Below, piece after piece: positions 62,186 to 64,000 of a stretch of 64,000 nucleotides of DNA; the stretch's first letter is position 1; the number at the start of each line of letters is the position of its first letter. The notes under the pieces were generated by a model that saw only the letters and a program-made list of their open reading frames with translations, was not told where the DNA came from and searched no databases. Position numbers and translations under genes: made by a program. Source of the stretch: Muraenolepis orangiensis (Eukaryota; Chordata; Actinopteri; Gadiformes; Muraenolepididae); NCBI GenBank assembly GCA_027704905.1, contig CM051006.1:9339052-9403051 (forward strand), read 5' to 3'.

Positions 62186-63185
62186 NNNNNNNNNNNNNNN
62201 NNNNNNNNNNNNNNNNNNNNNNNNNNNNNNNNNNNNNNNNNNNNNNNNNNNNNNNNNNNNNNNNNNNNNNNNNNNNNNNNNNNNNNNNNNNNNNNNNNNN
62301 NNNNNNNNNNNNNNNNNNNNNNNNNNNNNNNNNNNNNNNNNNNNNNNNNNNNNNNNNNNNNNNNNNNNNNNNNNNNNNNNNNNNNNNNNNNNNNNNNNNN
62401 NNNNNNNNNNNNNNNNNNNNNNNNNNNNNNNNNNNNNNNNNNNNNNNNNNNNNNNNNNNNNNNNNNNNNNNNNNNNNNNNNNNNNNNNNNNNNNNNNNNN
62501 NNNNNNNNNNNNNNNNNNNNNNNNNNNNNNNNNNNNNNNNNNNNNNNNNNNNNNNNNNNNNNNNNNNNNNNNNNNNNNNNNNNNNNNNNNNNNNNNNNNN
62601 NNNNNNNNNNNNNNNNNNNNNNNNNNNNNNNNNNNNNNNNNNNNNNNNNNNNNNNNNNNNNNNNNNNNNNNNNNNNNNNNNNNNNNNNNNNNNNNNNNNN
62701 NNNNNNNNNNNNNNNNNNNNNNNNNNNNNNNNNNNNNNNNNNNNNNNNNNNNNNNNNNNNNNNNNNNNNNNNNNNNNNNNNNNNNNNNNNNNNNNNNNNN
62801 NNNNNNNNNNNNNNNNNNNNNNNNNNNNNNNNNNNNNNNNNNNNNNNNNNNNNNNNNNNNNNNNNNNNNNNNNNNNNNNNNNNNNNNNNNNNNNNNNNNN
62901 NNNNNNNNNNNNNNNNNNNNNNNNNNNNNNNNNNNNNNNNNNNNNNNNNNNNNNNNNNNNNNNNNNNNNNNNNNNNNNNNNNNNNNNNNNNNNNNNNNNN
63001 NNNNNNNNNNNNNNNNNNNNNNNNNNNNNNNNNNNNNNNNNNNNNNNNNNNNNNNNNNNNNNNNNNNNNNNNNNNNNNNNNNNNNNNNNNNNNNNNNNNN
63101 NNNNNNNNNNNNNNNNNNNNNNNNNNNNNNNNNNNNNNNNNNNNNNNNNNNNNNNNNNNNNNNNNNNNNNNNNNNNNNNNNNNNN
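62186..63185. other. Assembly gap, 1000 N
   Basis: Placeholder of exactly 1000 N positioned over the expected last exon of ApoL copy 3. After the gap the sequence shows no ApoL homology. Confidence 0.99.
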
Positions 63186-64000
63186 GGGTCAGTGTCGCTC
63201 TTGCTCCCTCTTGCTCTTTGGCACGAAGGCCACTTCCGGGTTCCGCTGACGTGCTTTCTCCGCTGGCACCGGTGAGTTTGCAGTGGCTGCCGTTTGTTGT
63301 ACACCTAGCATGGCAATTAGCCTAAATACTAAATGCATCGCTGGTTGTAGACCCTTGCAGGGATCCTGCAGCCCATGTCTGCTGCCGCAGTAAATGAAGC
63401 TCTCCTGCTGTGTTTGTCTGAACTTGGCCTGATCGGTAGGTAGACCTTCTGCGTGTCATTCTTCCTGAATGTGGTATTATTAAAATAACATCACCTTAAA
63501 ATGTCTGCTAGGCTCTGCGCTGGAAGCGTAATCAAGAAGGACTGCTGTTTTGCCTCCACGTTGGTGTTGCATCCACGGCTACTACGACTGTCTTACCTAC
63601 CTGACTGAGTGTTGCCTGGAAGGCTGGTCTGCCCTCACGGCTGTCTGCACAACTGGCTTGCCTGCCCTATTGTGCTTCACCGTTACACTACTGCCTAGCG
63701 GGTGTTGGTCTTGGCCTGCATTGTCTGCAGTGTCTTGGTGTCACTGTGCCTTTGTGTCCCCTTGCCCTTCACTACAGGGCCATATTTTAAACATTGTTAT
63801 CGTGGACTATTCGATTCATCTCTGTTTCTGATTAGTTATTTTATTTGACCCTGTTGAGTTAAGTTTGTTTTGTTTATTTCATTTAATCTCTGTTTCTGAT
63901 CAGTATTTCGTTGTATTATTGACTTTTTATTGTCTTTATACTTATGTGTTGGTTTGTGTATTAATTTGTGTTGGCTGTTTATCCCCGTAATTGTGTCTCG
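63186..64000. other. No gene recognised
   Basis: Cys/Leu-rich short frames (for example 63550-63831) lack any motif, and the sequence becomes T-rich towards the end. Could be retroelement LTR or untranslated sequence; nothing decides it. Confidence 0.4.

Noticed and set aside
62129..63325. Frames of about 390 codons across the second gap
   Set aside because: Also created by the N run.
63550..63831. Cys/Leu-rich 93-codon frame after the gap
   Set aside because: No motif, signal peptide or splice context that would support a gene.

Overview
The window is vertebrate, almost certainly ray-finned fish, nuclear DNA. It has spliced genes with GT-AG introns, very dense dinucleotide repeats, and teleost-type transposons (hAT, PIF/Harbinger, L2-like LINE, DIRS, Ty3/Gypsy, tRNA-derived SINEs). 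There are two runs of exactly 1000 N (42594-43593 and 62186-63185), which are scaffold gaps of arbitrary size.

Two host gene families could be assembled exon by exon. (1) An apolipoprotein L (ApoL)-like gene occurs three times. Copy 1 (minus, 555-5450) and copy 2 (plus, 47107-52402) lie in the two arms of a ~6.2 kb inverted duplication (1-6212 and 46573-52820). Copy 3 (plus, 57781 onward) is more diverged and loses its last exon in the second gap. Copies 1 and 2 have intact four-exon frames of 550 and 531 codons. (2) A single semaphorin 4D gene (sema4d, minus, 29738 down to 12518) fills the left half of the ~40 kb between the arms. Its first 13 coding exons encode signal peptide, Sema and PSI domains. 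They can splice in phase either to a large exon at 16975-18522 (Ig domain, long Pro/Ser/Thr tandem-repeat stalk, transmembrane helix, DTGYETE tail) or to three further exons at 12518-15751. The latter encode a different Ig domain with no transmembrane segment, matching the alternative C-terminus of the short mammalian SEMA4D isoform.

Layout: 1-6212 left arm with ApoL copy 1; 6213-11560 hAT elements, a long (TA)n tract and an orphan first-exon candidate; 12518-29751 sema4d; 29817-32933 nearly intact L2/CR1-like LINE inserted in the (CA)n beside sema4d exon 1; 33114-34908 tandemly duplicated repeat; 37618-40900 PIF/Harbinger element with an intact transposase; 42009-45303 repeats, gap, an orphan copy of part of sema4d exon 11 and a hAT relic; 46573-52820 right arm with ApoL copy 2; 52821-55853 decayed Gypsy element; 57120-62185 ApoL copy 3 with a DIRS relic; after the second gap nothing was recognised.

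The ApoL copies share a DIRS retrotransposon remnant and a dinucleotide array in their last intron, so the remnant predates the duplications. Copies 1 and 2 alone share a 37-bp minisatellite (9 versus 22 units). No exotic defence-type system was found. The strongest leads are the large inverted duplication, the sema4d isoform architecture with its coding tandem repeats and apparent frameshift, and the state of decay of each transposon. Family names come from recognition of motifs; no database search was run.
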